Part shown: one piece after another, positions 7,700 through 15,449 of the stretch | How positions within the stretch are numbered: the stretch's first letter is position 1 | Layout: each line of letters begins with the position of its first letter | Assembly (NCBI GenBank): GCA_028281765.1 | Contig: JANQJF010000088.1 | Span: forward strand, 1 to 56,590 | Reading direction: 5' to 3' | From: Planctomycetota bacterium | GTDB lineage: Bacteria; Planctomycetota; UBA1135; UBA2386 | DNA: 56,590 nucleotides | The notes under the pieces: generated by a model | Database searches by the model: none | Told to the model about the DNA's origin: nothing | What the model saw: the letters and a program-made list of their open reading frames with translations, nothing else | Program-made: the position numbers and the translations under genes

Positions 7700-9547
7700 A
7701 TGCCGAGCCTCGTCCGCGAAGCTGAGCCAGGTGCTCTGCTGCATCGCCTCCCCGTGATGGTCGCGTCGGTCGACACGGGGGAACGGTATCGATACGTCAA
7801 CGACGTGTACGCGAGTCGCCTGGGGCAAACGCCCGAGGCGATCATAGGGCGCGAGATTCGCGACGTCTGCCGCGGCGTGTACTCGCAGATCGCGCCGCAC
7901 GTTCGAGCGGCCCTTCGAGGCGAACCCCAGGACTTCGAGATCAAGCTCGCGCTACCGGATGCGGCGCCGTGCTGGATGCAAGCGACCTACCTGCCGGACG
8001 TAGAACACGAGCAGGTGACCGGCTTCACGATCTTCGTCACGGAGATCGACGAAAGGAAACGGGCACAGCAATCCCACGCACAGTTCAAGTACGCCTGCGA
8101 CCAGGGCATGGAGGGGTTCGCGCTCCACGACGTCGCCGGCCACTTCACGTACTGCAATCCGGCGCAGGCGCGCATGTACGGCTTCTCCCCGGAAGAAGTC
8201 GTCGGCAAGAGCTGGCAGCTCTTCTACGGACCGGAACAGATCCGCAAGATCGAAGAGGTTCACTTCCCGCAGCTCATGCGCGAGGGCAGCTGGCGCGGCG
8301 AGCTCATCGGCCAGCGGAAGTCCGGGGAGTCGTTCGACGTCGAGGTGTCCCTGAAGCTCCTGGTCGACGAAGTCGGGGATCCGTCCGGTCTCGTGTGCAA
8401 CTGCCGGGACATCACGGAGCGCAAGGTGTCCGAGAGCTCCCTCCGCCAACTGCAGAAGATCGAGGCGCTCGGCCAGCTCACTGGCGGAGTCGCGCACGAC
8501 TTCAACAATCTGTTGGCCGTCATCGTCGGCAACCTGGAACTCCTCCGAGAGCTTCACTCCGGCGACTCGAACGCGGACGCGCTCCTCGCCGACGCCATGA
8601 AGGCCGCGACCAGTGGAGCGGCACTCACGAACCGACTCCTGGCGTTCGCGCGCAAGCAGGACCTCAACCCGACGTCGATCGACCTGGCCGAACTCCTGAC
8701 CGAGATGCGCGACCTGCTGCAGCCGTCGCTCGGCGAACGGTACACCGTCGAACTGTCGGTCGAACCGAATCTCGCCCCCTGCCGCGCGGACCGATCCGAG
8801 CTGCAGAACGCGGTGTTCAACCTGGCGTTCAACGCCCGTGACGCGATGCCCGACGGCGGCGCGATCCGACTCCGCGCCCACCGACCGGAACAGGACCCGG
8901 ACCGGTTCGTCTCGATCGTGGTCGAAGACTCCGGGGTGGGCATGGACGAACACATCCAGGCGAACATGTTCGACCCGTTCTTCACGACGAAGCCCGAGGG
9001 CAAGGGCAACGGCCTCGGGCTCAGCATGGTCCACGGGTACGTCGTGCAGTCGGGTGGCTGTATCGAAGTGACGAGCGCACCCGACGAGGGCACGGTCGTA
9101 ACGCTGATCTTCCCACTGGCCCAGACCGAACAGACGATTGCGCACGCGGCCTCGACAGACGCGCACGAGATCGGCGCAGGAGAAACGGTGCTCCTCGTCG
9201 AGGACCGCGACGAGGTCCTGCACGTCGTGAGCTCGATGCTCGAGCGCCTGAACTACTCGGTCTTGCCCGCGAGCGACGCGGAGCAAGCTCGGCGGATCCT
9301 CGACTCCGAGCGGTCAATCGACATCGTGCTCTCCGACGTGATCTTGCCCGGAAGCGAGAACGGTGTCGACGTCGTGCGGTACGCCGGGGACGCGCGACCC
9401 GGGATCCGTGGCGTTCTCATGTCCGGCTACTCGCCCGAGGAAGTCGGCGGCGCCAACGCGATCCCCAAGATCACGAAGCCGATCACCCTGCGGGCGCTCG
9501 GCTCCGCGCTCAAAGCCGTCATGAGCGAGAGCCCGAATCTCAGCTAG
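7700..9547 (+). CDS. Cytosolic PAS-PAS hybrid histidine kinase with receiver domain
   Basis: 615 aa with no membrane helix, so a cytosolic sensor. Two PAS domains (residues about 12-120 and 125-248; the second ends in CNCRDITERK) precede a HisKA helix with phospho-His266 in GGVAHDFNN. The HATPase domain shows N-box NLAFNARDAM, G1 DSGVGM and G2 GNGLGLSM. A C-terminal receiver (about 490-610) has the acidic pair VED, phospho-acceptor Asp546 in VLSDVILPG, Ser in VLMSGYS and Lys in KITKPI, so it looks active. The PAS ligand is unknown. No response regulator with an output domain lies nearby, so it is an orphan hybrid kinase. Its last 8 bp overlap the convergent gene at 9540. Confidence 0.93.
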   Translation: MPSLVREAEPGALLHRLPVMVASVDTGERYRYVNDVYASRLGQTPEAIIGREIRDVCRGVYSQIAPHVRAALRGEPQDFEIKLALPDAAPCWMQATYLPDVEHEQVTGFTIFVTEIDERKRAQQSHAQFKYACDQGMEGFALHDVAGHFTYCNPAQARMYGFSPEEVVGKSWQLFYGPEQIRKIEEVHFPQLMREGSWRGELIGQRKSGESFDVEVSLKLLVDEVGDPSGLVCNCRDITERKVSESSLRQLQKIEALGQLTGGVAHDFNNLLAVIVGNLELLRELHSGDSNADALLADAMKAATSGAALTNRLLAFARKQDLNPTSIDLAELLTEMRDLLQPSLGERYTVELSVEPNLAPCRADRSELQNAVFNLAFNARDAMPDGGAIRLRAHRPEQDPDRFVSIVVEDSGVGMDEHIQANMFDPFFTTKPEGKGNGLGLSMVHGYVVQSGGCIEVTSAPDEGTVVTLIFPLAQTEQTIAHAASTDAHEIGAGETVLLVEDRDEVLHVVSSMLERLNYSVLPASDAEQARRILDSERSIDIVLSDVILPGSENGVDVVRYAGDARPGIRGVLMSGYSPEEVGGANAIPKITKPITLRALGSALKAVMSESPNLS

Positions 9548-10784
9548 ACGAGATCTCCCAGCTCAGGCAATTGCTGACGTAGGTGCCGAACGAGACCGCA
9601 TTCACGCAGATGCCGAGCACCTGGCTGCTGATGACGGTCCCGCACAGCTGCGGATCGGCGGCGATCGACACTTGGAGGCTGGTCGTGCCACTGCACCCGG
9701 CGCCGCCGCCGGTCGGTTGCGGGAACGCGAGCAGCGTCGGCGTCAAAGCGACGTGCAGCGGGCCGCAGAACGGCTGCACGAGGATCCCGGCGTTGTTGCA
9801 CGGTCCGAAGTTGAAGAAGGTTGCGGCCATCGTGTTGGCCGGTAGTTGGGTGCCATCGAGCGTGAAGCCGAGGTTGCCGAGTACCGGATCCCCGTGCGCC
9901 ATGAAGTGCACCGGTGCGCAGTTCGGGCAGCTCCCGTTCGTGCACGACTGCCCGACCGAGTCTTCGGTGCTCGGCTCGATGCAGAGACCGACGTAAGGCT
10001 CTCCGGCGAGGACCTGGTTCGGGCAGCAGCCGGTCACGGTCAGCTGGCACGTCGCCGGCGACAGCAGCGCGGAAATCGTGCGAAAACCGTCGGTGATCCA
10101 GAGCTGGTTCGTGCACGCGTCGTAGCCGAGGCCGCGCAACGCACCGAGCGGCTGGTTGTTCGTGCAAAACGTCGCCGGCGCGGCACAGCCGGGCTGGCAC
10201 GGATCGAGCAACGACGCGGCGGCGACCATCCCGCCCGGGACCGTCGGCGCACCGAGCGCGAAGTTCGAGTAGCAGTAGAACAGCTGGTCCGTGACGTCGT
10301 CGACCGCGATGCCGGTCAGGATGTTGCCCGTCGGCAGCGGCACGACACAGCGCGAGACCATCGTGACGCCGCAACCGTTGATCTGCCAGGTGGAGATCCC
10401 GTTGCCAGAATCCGTCATGAGCAGTCGGTTGGTCCGATGCACGTACGCCAGACCGGTGATCCGCGTGCTCACGTCGATGATCGCGAGCGGGGTCGGTGCG
10501 CACTGATAGACGCAGCTGTCCCGCGAATCGACCTTCGCGAGCACGACGCCGTTCGTGATCCAGGTGCCGCGTGTGCGCGTGTCGTAGGCGGTGCCGCCGG
10601 CGACCGCCGACACCGTCGACGGGAAGCCGGCTGGCGCGCAGAACGACGGCGAACAGTTCACGACGTCTTGCGACCGGAGCAGCGGCGTCGACTCCGTCAG
10701 CCCGACGATGCGAGAATTCGACTGGGAGAATGCGGTCGACGCCAGGCAGGCGACGGCGAGCGCGACGGTGCGGGAGGAAAGCAT
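9540..10784 (-). CDS. Exported Cys-rich propeller-like protein with shared C-terminal module
   Basis: 414 aa. The signal peptide ends near TAFSQ-S. The body has repeated blade-like segments (TGLAYVHRTNRLLMT, TGIAVDDVTDQLFYCYSN, GLGYDACTNQLWITD), suggesting a beta-propeller. It has about 25 Cys, probably disulphide-bonded after export. The last about 110 residues carry the DPQLxGxxxxxQ ... SN motif also found at the ends of the exported proteins at 19857, 33770, 38858 and 53883. A Shine-Dalgarno AGGAG lies 6 nt before ATG 10784, so this gene, unlike many neighbours, has a leader. Function unknown. Confidence 0.8.
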   Translation of the reverse strand: MLSSRTVALAVACLASTAFSQSNSRIVGLTESTPLLRSQDVVNCSPSFCAPAGFPSTVSAVAGGTAYDTRTRGTWITNGVVLAKVDSRDSCVYQCAPTPLAIIDVSTRITGLAYVHRTNRLLMTDSGNGISTWQINGCGVTMVSRCVVPLPTGNILTGIAVDDVTDQLFYCYSNFALGAPTVPGGMVAAASLLDPCQPGCAAPATFCTNNQPLGALRGLGYDACTNQLWITDGFRTISALLSPATCQLTVTGCCPNQVLAGEPYVGLCIEPSTEDSVGQSCTNGSCPNCAPVHFMAHGDPVLGNLGFTLDGTQLPANTMAATFFNFGPCNNAGILVQPFCGPLHVALTPTLLAFPQPTGGGAGCSGTTSLQVSIAADPQLCGTVISSQVLGICVNAVSFGTYVSNCLSWEISSS

Positions 10785-10911
10785 GAAGGACTCCTGTTGA
10801 GGTTCTCTCGTGGTTGTCCCCGCGCGCCTCGATCGACGGTGAAAACTCGGGATGCCGACCGAATCGCGCCCCTACCACCGCCCATGGCAGCGCGCTACAG
10901 TCCCTCCATCG

Positions 10912-11679
10912 ATGTCCAGGGAGGTTCGTGCAATCCCCCCGGCGCCCCGGCGCTCGGTGCGGTGGAGTTTGGTGGTCTGGCATCGATGGCCGCTGGTCCC
11001 GCTCGCGTTCTTCCTGCTGATCTACGGCGGCCTCTGGACGCTGATGCTGTTCTTCGCGTCGGCCGGCAAGCCGATCGACGATCGCAAACTCGACACCGAC
11101 GCGCAGACGATCCAGGGCCTCGTGACGCGGGTCGAGTCGACCGAGACGTTCATGGAAGACGGCTCGGAAGCCGTCCGCGTGAACTACGAATTCTCCGTCG
11201 AGAGCACGAGGATGTTCGGGTTCAGCTTCGCGGCGATCGGACCGCGGAACGGGGACACCGTCGAGGTCCAATACCTCGCGGACGCGCCCCACGTGAATCG
11301 CATCGCAGGCGGCCGCCTGAGCTTACTCGGCGACTACGTGACGACGACGTTCATCATCACCGTCATTCCGGGCGTCGCCGTGCTCCTGACCTGGATCGTC
11401 GGGGTCCTGCGCCTCCGCGATCTGTTGGTGCACGGGGACGTCGCCGTCGCGCACGTGCTCGCGGTCCGCACGACGGCGTGGCCGGTGCCGGTCATGCTCC
11501 GCGTCCACTTCTCGTTTCGAGACCACCGCGCGCGCGAATGCACCGGCCACCACTGGGTGCGGGCTCGCTCCCGACTCGGGCTGCGCCTGAGTACGAGTCC
11601 TTCGAGCATCGCCATCGTGCACGATCGCGACCAAACTCACCGTCATCACCTGGTCATCGCCGACGAGTTCGCCACGTGA
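10912..11679 (+). CDS. Membrane protein, DUF3592-like, first of a tandem pair
   Basis: 255 aa from ATG 10912. An earlier in-frame ATG at 10852 would add 20 unlikely-looking residues, and TACAGT lies 10 nt before 10912. Hydrophobic helices at about residues 26-48 and 145-170 flank an extracytoplasmic beta-rich domain (TIQGLVTRVESTE, VNYEFSVE, GDTVEVQYLADAP) of the DUF3592 type. The second helix plus the C-terminal domain resemble the following gene: IPGVAVLLTW/LPGIGIVMIW, SFRD...RE, and IAIVHDRD/IAVVFDED. Function unknown. The stop overlaps the next start (GTGA). Confidence 0.65.
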   Translation: MSREVRAIPPAPRRSVRWSLVVWHRWPLVPLAFFLLIYGGLWTLMLFFASAGKPIDDRKLDTDAQTIQGLVTRVESTETFMEDGSEAVRVNYEFSVESTRMFGFSFAAIGPRNGDTVEVQYLADAPHVNRIAGGRLSLLGDYVTTTFIITVIPGVAVLLTWIVGVLRLRDLLVHGDVAVAHVLAVRTTAWPVPVMLRVHFSFRDHRARECTGHHWVRARSRLGLRLSTSPSSIAIVHDRDQTHRHHLVIADEFAT

Positions 11680-12113
11680 ACCCCGATCCGACCGAGTTTC
11701 CGGCGCGCCCACGCCACGTCCGTTGGCAGGCATCGCTGCGCCAGCAGTGGCCTGTCGCCGCGCTCGGTGTCGTCCTGATCGCAGCCGGCACGTTCGTAGT
11801 CTACGGCACGGCTGTCGATCGCGCGATCCGCGACGCGATCCTCGGCGCCGTGCTCCTGCCGGGGATCGGCATCGTGATGATTTGGCTGCGCGCCGTGATG
11901 CGCTTCCGCGTGCTGTTGTGCAACGGCGAAATCACCGGCGGTATCACGAGCGGCGACGGCAGGTATTCGTTCCGCGACCGCAGCGGCCGTGAGTTCTTTG
12001 GCAAAGGCGCGACGGTGCGCGGCGCCGAGGTGCGGATCGCGGTGGTCTTCGACGAGGACAGCCCGAAGACCAACCGCCACGTCACCATCGACCAGTTCCT
12101 GCCCAACCGATGA
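11676..12113 (+). CDS. Membrane protein, paralogue of the C-terminal half of its neighbour
   Basis: 145 aa from GTG 11676, which overlaps the upstream TGA. The frame is open far upstream, but that part is shadow. Two helices (residues about 22-43 and 50-68) are followed by a small beta domain with YSFRDRSGREF and IAVVFDED. It aligns by eye with residues about 150-255 of the previous protein, so the pair looks like a partial duplication. The stop codon overlaps the helicase start (ATGA). Function unknown. Confidence 0.65.
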   Translation: MNPDPTEFPARPRHVRWQASLRQQWPVAALGVVLIAAGTFVVYGTAVDRAIRDAILGAVLLPGIGIVMIWLRAVMRFRVLLCNGEITGGITSGDGRYSFRDRSGREFFGKGATVRGAEVRIAVVFDEDSPKTNRHVTIDQFLPNR

Positions 12114-14065
12114 CCGAGTCGATCCGCGATTACCTGGGACCGGACGGCGTGATCGCACGCCGACTCGAGGGATACGAGGAGCGTCCTGAGCAGGTCGAAC
12201 TCGCCGAAGCCGTCGAGGCTGCGCTGCGCGAGCGAAAGCACCTGTGCGCCGAGGCCGGGACGGGCGTTGGCAAGTCGTTCGCCTACCTGCTGCCAGCCGT
12301 GCTCCAGGCGACGGATCACGAACGCCACGGACCGATCGTCATCTCGACGCGAACGATCGCGCTGCAGGGCCAGCTCGAGCACAAGGACGTCCCGTTCTTG
12401 CAGGCCGTGCTGCCGCAGGAGTGGAGCGCGATCACGGTCGTCGGCCGCAACAACTACGTGTGCCTGCGCCGCCTCGAGCTCGCGCGTCGCGAGTCCGACT
12501 CACTGTTCGACGACGACGCGCGCATCGCCGACCTCGAGCGCGTCGCCGCTTGGGCCGCCGAGAGCCAGGACGGCCTGCGCATGGAGCTGACCGACCCGGT
12601 CGACGACGCGGTGTGGGACGAGGTCAAGGCCGAGCACGGCAACTGCCTGCACCGCGCGTGCAAGCACTACGCCGCCTGCCCGTACCAGAAGTCGCGTCGA
12701 CGCCTGGAGACGGCGCACATCCTGATCGTCAACCACGCGCTCTACATGGCGGACGTCGCGCTGCGCATGGCCGGCGCGAAGTACCTGCCCGAGCACCGCA
12801 TCACGATCTTCGACGAAGCGCACCATCTCGAGCGCGTCGCGACCGAGAGCCTGGGCCTGCGATTGACGCTCGGGACGATCCTCTGGCACCTGCGACGACT
12901 GCACCCCCGCCGCGCGAAGCGCAGCTTGCTCGGCCAACACGGCACGCCACGTGCCCAGCTCCTCGTGCGCGAACTGCGCGATCTCGCCGCCGGGTTCTTC
13001 GCGATGCTCGAAGAGGAGATCGGCTACGGCTCGCCCGGCGCGCGCCCGGGCAACGCCATCGATCTCGAGGGGCGACGCCTGCACGACCCGCTGTCCAGGC
13101 CGATCGGCGAACTCGCCGAAGAGGTCACCGCGTGCGCATCCCGCGTCGAGAACGTCGACGTGAAGATGGAGCTGCAGGCGCGCGCACGTGGCCTGCAGGG
13201 TCTGGCCAACGTGATCCGTGCACTCGTCGACCCCGGCGACGGCAGCCTGGTCCGCTGGGTCGAACCGACGCGCAAGACGCCCGTGTTGCGCTCGGCACCC
13301 ATCGACGTCAGCGACGCGCTGCGGCAGTGGGTCTTCACCCCGGAGCGCTCGTGCACGCTCCTGAGCGCGACGCTCGGGCCGCCCAACGATCCGGAGTTCG
13401 CGTGGATTCGAACGCAGCTCGGCATCGACGAGGCGAAGACGCTGCGCGTCGGATCTCCCTTCGACTACCGCACGAACGTCGAAGTCGAGATCGCCGAAGC
13501 GATGCCGGACCCGTCCGCGCAAGCCGACGCGTTCCTGCGGGAGTGCAAGCAGCGTGCGCGCGAAGCGATCGTCAACAACGGCGGGCGCGCGCTCGTGCTG
13601 TGCACGTCGTGGCGCTTCGTCCGCGAGCTCGCCGAGACGCTGCGGCCCGCGCTCGAGTACGAAGGCATCGAAGTGTTCGTCCAGGGCGAAGCCCCACTGC
13701 GCCACCTGCTGGACAAGAAGCGCGAGGAGCCGACGTCCGTGCTGATCGGAACGGAGTCGCTGTGGGAAGGCATCGACGTGCCCGGCGATGCGCTCACGCT
13801 ACTCGTCGTTACGCGCTTCCCGTTCGCGCAGCCCGACCACCCGCTGACGAAGGCGCGGCACCGCAAGATCGAAGAGCGCGGCGGCAATTCGTTCTTCGAG
13901 CAGTCGCTGCCCGAGGCGGTGCTGAAGTTCCGACAGGGCTTCGGACGGCTGATCCGGAGCAGCCGGGACAAGGGGAAGGTGCTGGTCCTGGATCCGCGCG
14001 CCCGGACCCGGCAGTACGGAAGGATCTTCCTGGACGCGCTGCCCGAGGGGCTCGGCGAGGGCTGA
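12110..14065 (+). CDS. dinG: DinG/XPD-family ATP-dependent DNA helicase with Fe-S cluster
   Basis: 651 aa, superfamily 2 helicase. Walker A EAGTGVGKS lies near residue 48, DEAH at 235-238, and motif VI FGRLIRSSRDKG near the C-terminus. Four cysteines at residues 118, 179, 184 and 190 match the Fe-S cluster spacing of DinG/XPD. These enzymes unwind DNA 5' to 3', resolving R-loops, forks and repair intermediates. Length is typical of single-domain DinG without an exonuclease part. It begins at ATG 12110, overlapping the stop of a small membrane protein by ATGA, an unusual partner for a helicase. Confidence 0.92.
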   Translation: MTESIRDYLGPDGVIARRLEGYEERPEQVELAEAVEAALRERKHLCAEAGTGVGKSFAYLLPAVLQATDHERHGPIVISTRTIALQGQLEHKDVPFLQAVLPQEWSAITVVGRNNYVCLRRLELARRESDSLFDDDARIADLERVAAWAAESQDGLRMELTDPVDDAVWDEVKAEHGNCLHRACKHYAACPYQKSRRRLETAHILIVNHALYMADVALRMAGAKYLPEHRITIFDEAHHLERVATESLGLRLTLGTILWHLRRLHPRRAKRSLLGQHGTPRAQLLVRELRDLAAGFFAMLEEEIGYGSPGARPGNAIDLEGRRLHDPLSRPIGELAEEVTACASRVENVDVKMELQARARGLQGLANVIRALVDPGDGSLVRWVEPTRKTPVLRSAPIDVSDALRQWVFTPERSCTLLSATLGPPNDPEFAWIRTQLGIDEAKTLRVGSPFDYRTNVEVEIAEAMPDPSAQADAFLRECKQRAREAIVNNGGRALVLCTSWRFVRELAETLRPALEYEGIEVFVQGEAPLRHLLDKKREEPTSVLIGTESLWEGIDVPGDALTLLVVTRFPFAQPDHPLTKARHRKIEERGGNSFFEQSLPEAVLKFRQGFGRLIRSSRDKGKVLVLDPRARTRQYGRIFLDALPEGLGEG

Positions 14066-14169
14066 GCACCCCCAAACCCCGTTGGCATGGCCGATTGGGA
14101 GTCGCCGTGAATATCGGAATGGTGCTAGCGAAGTGATATCATTCTGACATCATCACGACCCGCGAGCCC
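14066..14169. other. Intergenic region upstream of SPFH gene
   Basis: AT-richer than its surroundings near 14110-14155. It contains the extended -10 and tandem 8-bp repeat described separately. No gene is seen. Confidence 0.5.
14134..14152 (+). promoter_or_regulatory. Tandem TGAYATCA operator on an extended -10 promoter
   Basis: TGATATCA (14134-14141) and TGACATCA (14145-14152) are near-identical 8-mers, 11 bp start to start, about one helical turn. The first overlaps TGATATCAT, an extended -10 (TGn followed by TATCAT at 14137-14142). Transcription would start about 20 nt before the SPFH ATG at 14170. Ribbon-helix-helix dimers bind such short tandem subsites, and one is encoded as the second gene of this unit, so autoregulation is a reasonable inference. 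Confidence 0.5.
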
Positions 14170-14976
14170 ATGAATCGATCCGAAGAACGCGAACTCACCG
14201 CCCTCATGTCCGGCATCCCGATGCTCATCCTCGGGATCCTCATGCTCCCGGCCCTGCCGATCGGGATCCTGATCCTCCGCGGCCTCGTCCTCGTGAACCC
14301 GAACCAGGCCAAGGTCGTCCTGCTGTTCGGCCGCTACGTCGGCACCATTCGCAAGTCCGGCTTCTTCTGGATCAACCCGTTCACCGCGCGCCGCGACATC
14401 TCGCTCCGCGCGCACAACTTCGCGAGCGAGCAGCTGAAGGTGAACGACCTCCGCGGCAACCCGATCGAGATCGGCGCCGTCGTCGTCTGGCGCGTCGAGG
14501 AAACCGCGCAGGCGGCGTTCGACGTCGAAGACTACGAGTCCTACGTCGCGGTGCAGACCGAGTCGGCGCTGCGACACCTCGCCGCCGAGCATCCGTACGA
14601 CACCCAGACCGACGGCGAGACGTCTCTGCGCGGCAGCGCGGACATCGTCAACGACGAACTCGAGAAGGAGCTCACGACGCGCCTCGCGATGGCGGGCATC
14701 GACGTGACCGAAGCCCGACTCGCCCACTTGGCATACGCGCCGGAGATCGCGAGCGCAATGCTGCAGCGGCAGCAGGCCGACGCGATCATCGCCGCGCGCA
14801 CGCGCATCGTCGACGGCGCGGTCGGCATGGTCGAGATGGCTCTCGAGCGCCTCAAGGATCGCGACGTCGTCGAGCTCGACGAAGAGCGCAAGGCCGCGAT
14901 GGTCTCGAACCTGCTCGTCGTGCTCTGCTCCGAGAAGGGCACCGCTCCGGTCGTCAACGCCGGCTCGCTCTACTGA
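14170..14976 (+). CDS. SPFH/band-7 membrane protein
   Basis: 268 aa. One N-terminal membrane segment (residues about 14-38) is followed by NPNQAKVVLLFGRYVGT and an SPFH (band 7/prohibitin-like) domain to about residue 200, then a helical tail with TRLAMAGIDVTEARLAHLAYAPE. SPFH proteins oligomerise at membranes as scaffolds for microdomains or membrane stress functions. It lacks the long coiled-coil tail of flotillins. The RHH gene starts 12 bp downstream, and a tandem operator sits on its promoter. Confident in the family, not in the role. Confidence 0.85.
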   Translation: MNRSEERELTALMSGIPMLILGILMLPALPIGILILRGLVLVNPNQAKVVLLFGRYVGTIRKSGFFWINPFTARRDISLRAHNFASEQLKVNDLRGNPIEIGAVVVWRVEETAQAAFDVEDYESYVAVQTESALRHLAAEHPYDTQTDGETSLRGSADIVNDELEKELTTRLAMAGIDVTEARLAHLAYAPEIASAMLQRQQADAIIAARTRIVDGAVGMVEMALERLKDRDVVELDEERKAAMVSNLLVVLCSEKGTAPVVNAGSLY

Positions 14977-14988
14977 CGCCGCCGTGTC

Positions 14989-15165
14989 ATGAGCGAGAAG
15001 AAGGGGTTCCTGCTGCGCGTGCCCAAGCCGCTGCTCGACGAGCTGCGCGCTTGGGCCGAGGACGACATGCGCAGCCTGAACGCGCAGATCGAGTATCTGC
15101 TGCGGCGCGCGTTGAAGGAACAGAAGCGCCGCGCGCCGAAGGACGAGCGGGAGCGGGACGGTTAG
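14989..15165 (+). CDS. 58-aa Arc-like ribbon-helix-helix DNA-binding protein
   Basis: Starts at ATG 14989 and stops at TAG 15163-15165. Residues 7-11 (FLLRV) form the DNA-contacting strand, residues about 13-25 helix A, and residues about 28-45 helix B with SLNAQIEYLLRRAL, the Arc/MetJ signature S-x-N-x-x-I. A charged Lys/Arg/Glu tail follows. It is 12 bp behind the SPFH gene, so it is co-transcribed. I recall the same SPFH-plus-Arc pairing from other bacteria but have not checked it. Probable repressor of its own operon (inference); no toxin gene is adjacent. Confidence 0.75.
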   Translation: MSEKKGFLLRVPKPLLDELRAWAEDDMRSLNAQIEYLLRRALKEQKRRAPKDERERDG

Positions 15166-15201
15166 GGTGCGGGCGCGGGAACGGGCAGGGGCATCTCCTG
15201 A

Positions 15202-15409
15202 GACGGGCGGACCGGGCCGCTAGGTAGGCGAGCGGCGTGGGCCTTCGAAGCCCCTCCGACTGCGAACGCAACGGCCTGGACGCTAGCCGACGCCGGGGGC
15301 GAACGGACGCAGCACAGCGGCCGGCTAGCGTTCCAAGCGTTGCGTCCGCAGTCGGAGGGACTTTGGAGGCCAAGACTGCTCACCTACGTAGCGGCCCCAG
15401 CCCCCCGTC
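15202..15409. repeat. Imperfect inverted repeat, 89-bp arms
   Basis: Left arm 15202-15290 and right arm 15321-15409 are imperfect inverted copies (roughly 75-80 percent by eye), with a 30-bp loop. The best block is CCCTCCGACTGCG paired with CGCAGTCGGAGGG, then CGCTAGCCG with CGGCTAGCG. It fills the space between the RHH gene and the convergent peptide transporter and could form a very long hairpin in either transcript. It may be a bidirectional terminator or a miniature mobile-element relic. No protein and no obvious target-site duplication was found. Confidence 0.8.
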
Positions 15410-15449
15410 TTGGGAAACGCCCGAGCCCCGTACCCGGGCGCCCCACGCG

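Noticed and set aside
9846..11675. Long plus-strand open frame leading into the small membrane-protein gene at 11676
   Set aside because: Only the part after GTG 11676 looks like a protein; the rest is Arg/Asp-rich shadow over a secreted-protein gene on the other strand and the neighbouring membrane gene.
14989..15165. RHH protein as the antitoxin of a toxin-antitoxin pair
   Set aside because: The partner gene encodes an SPFH membrane protein, and no PIN, RelE, HicA or other toxin gene is adjacent.
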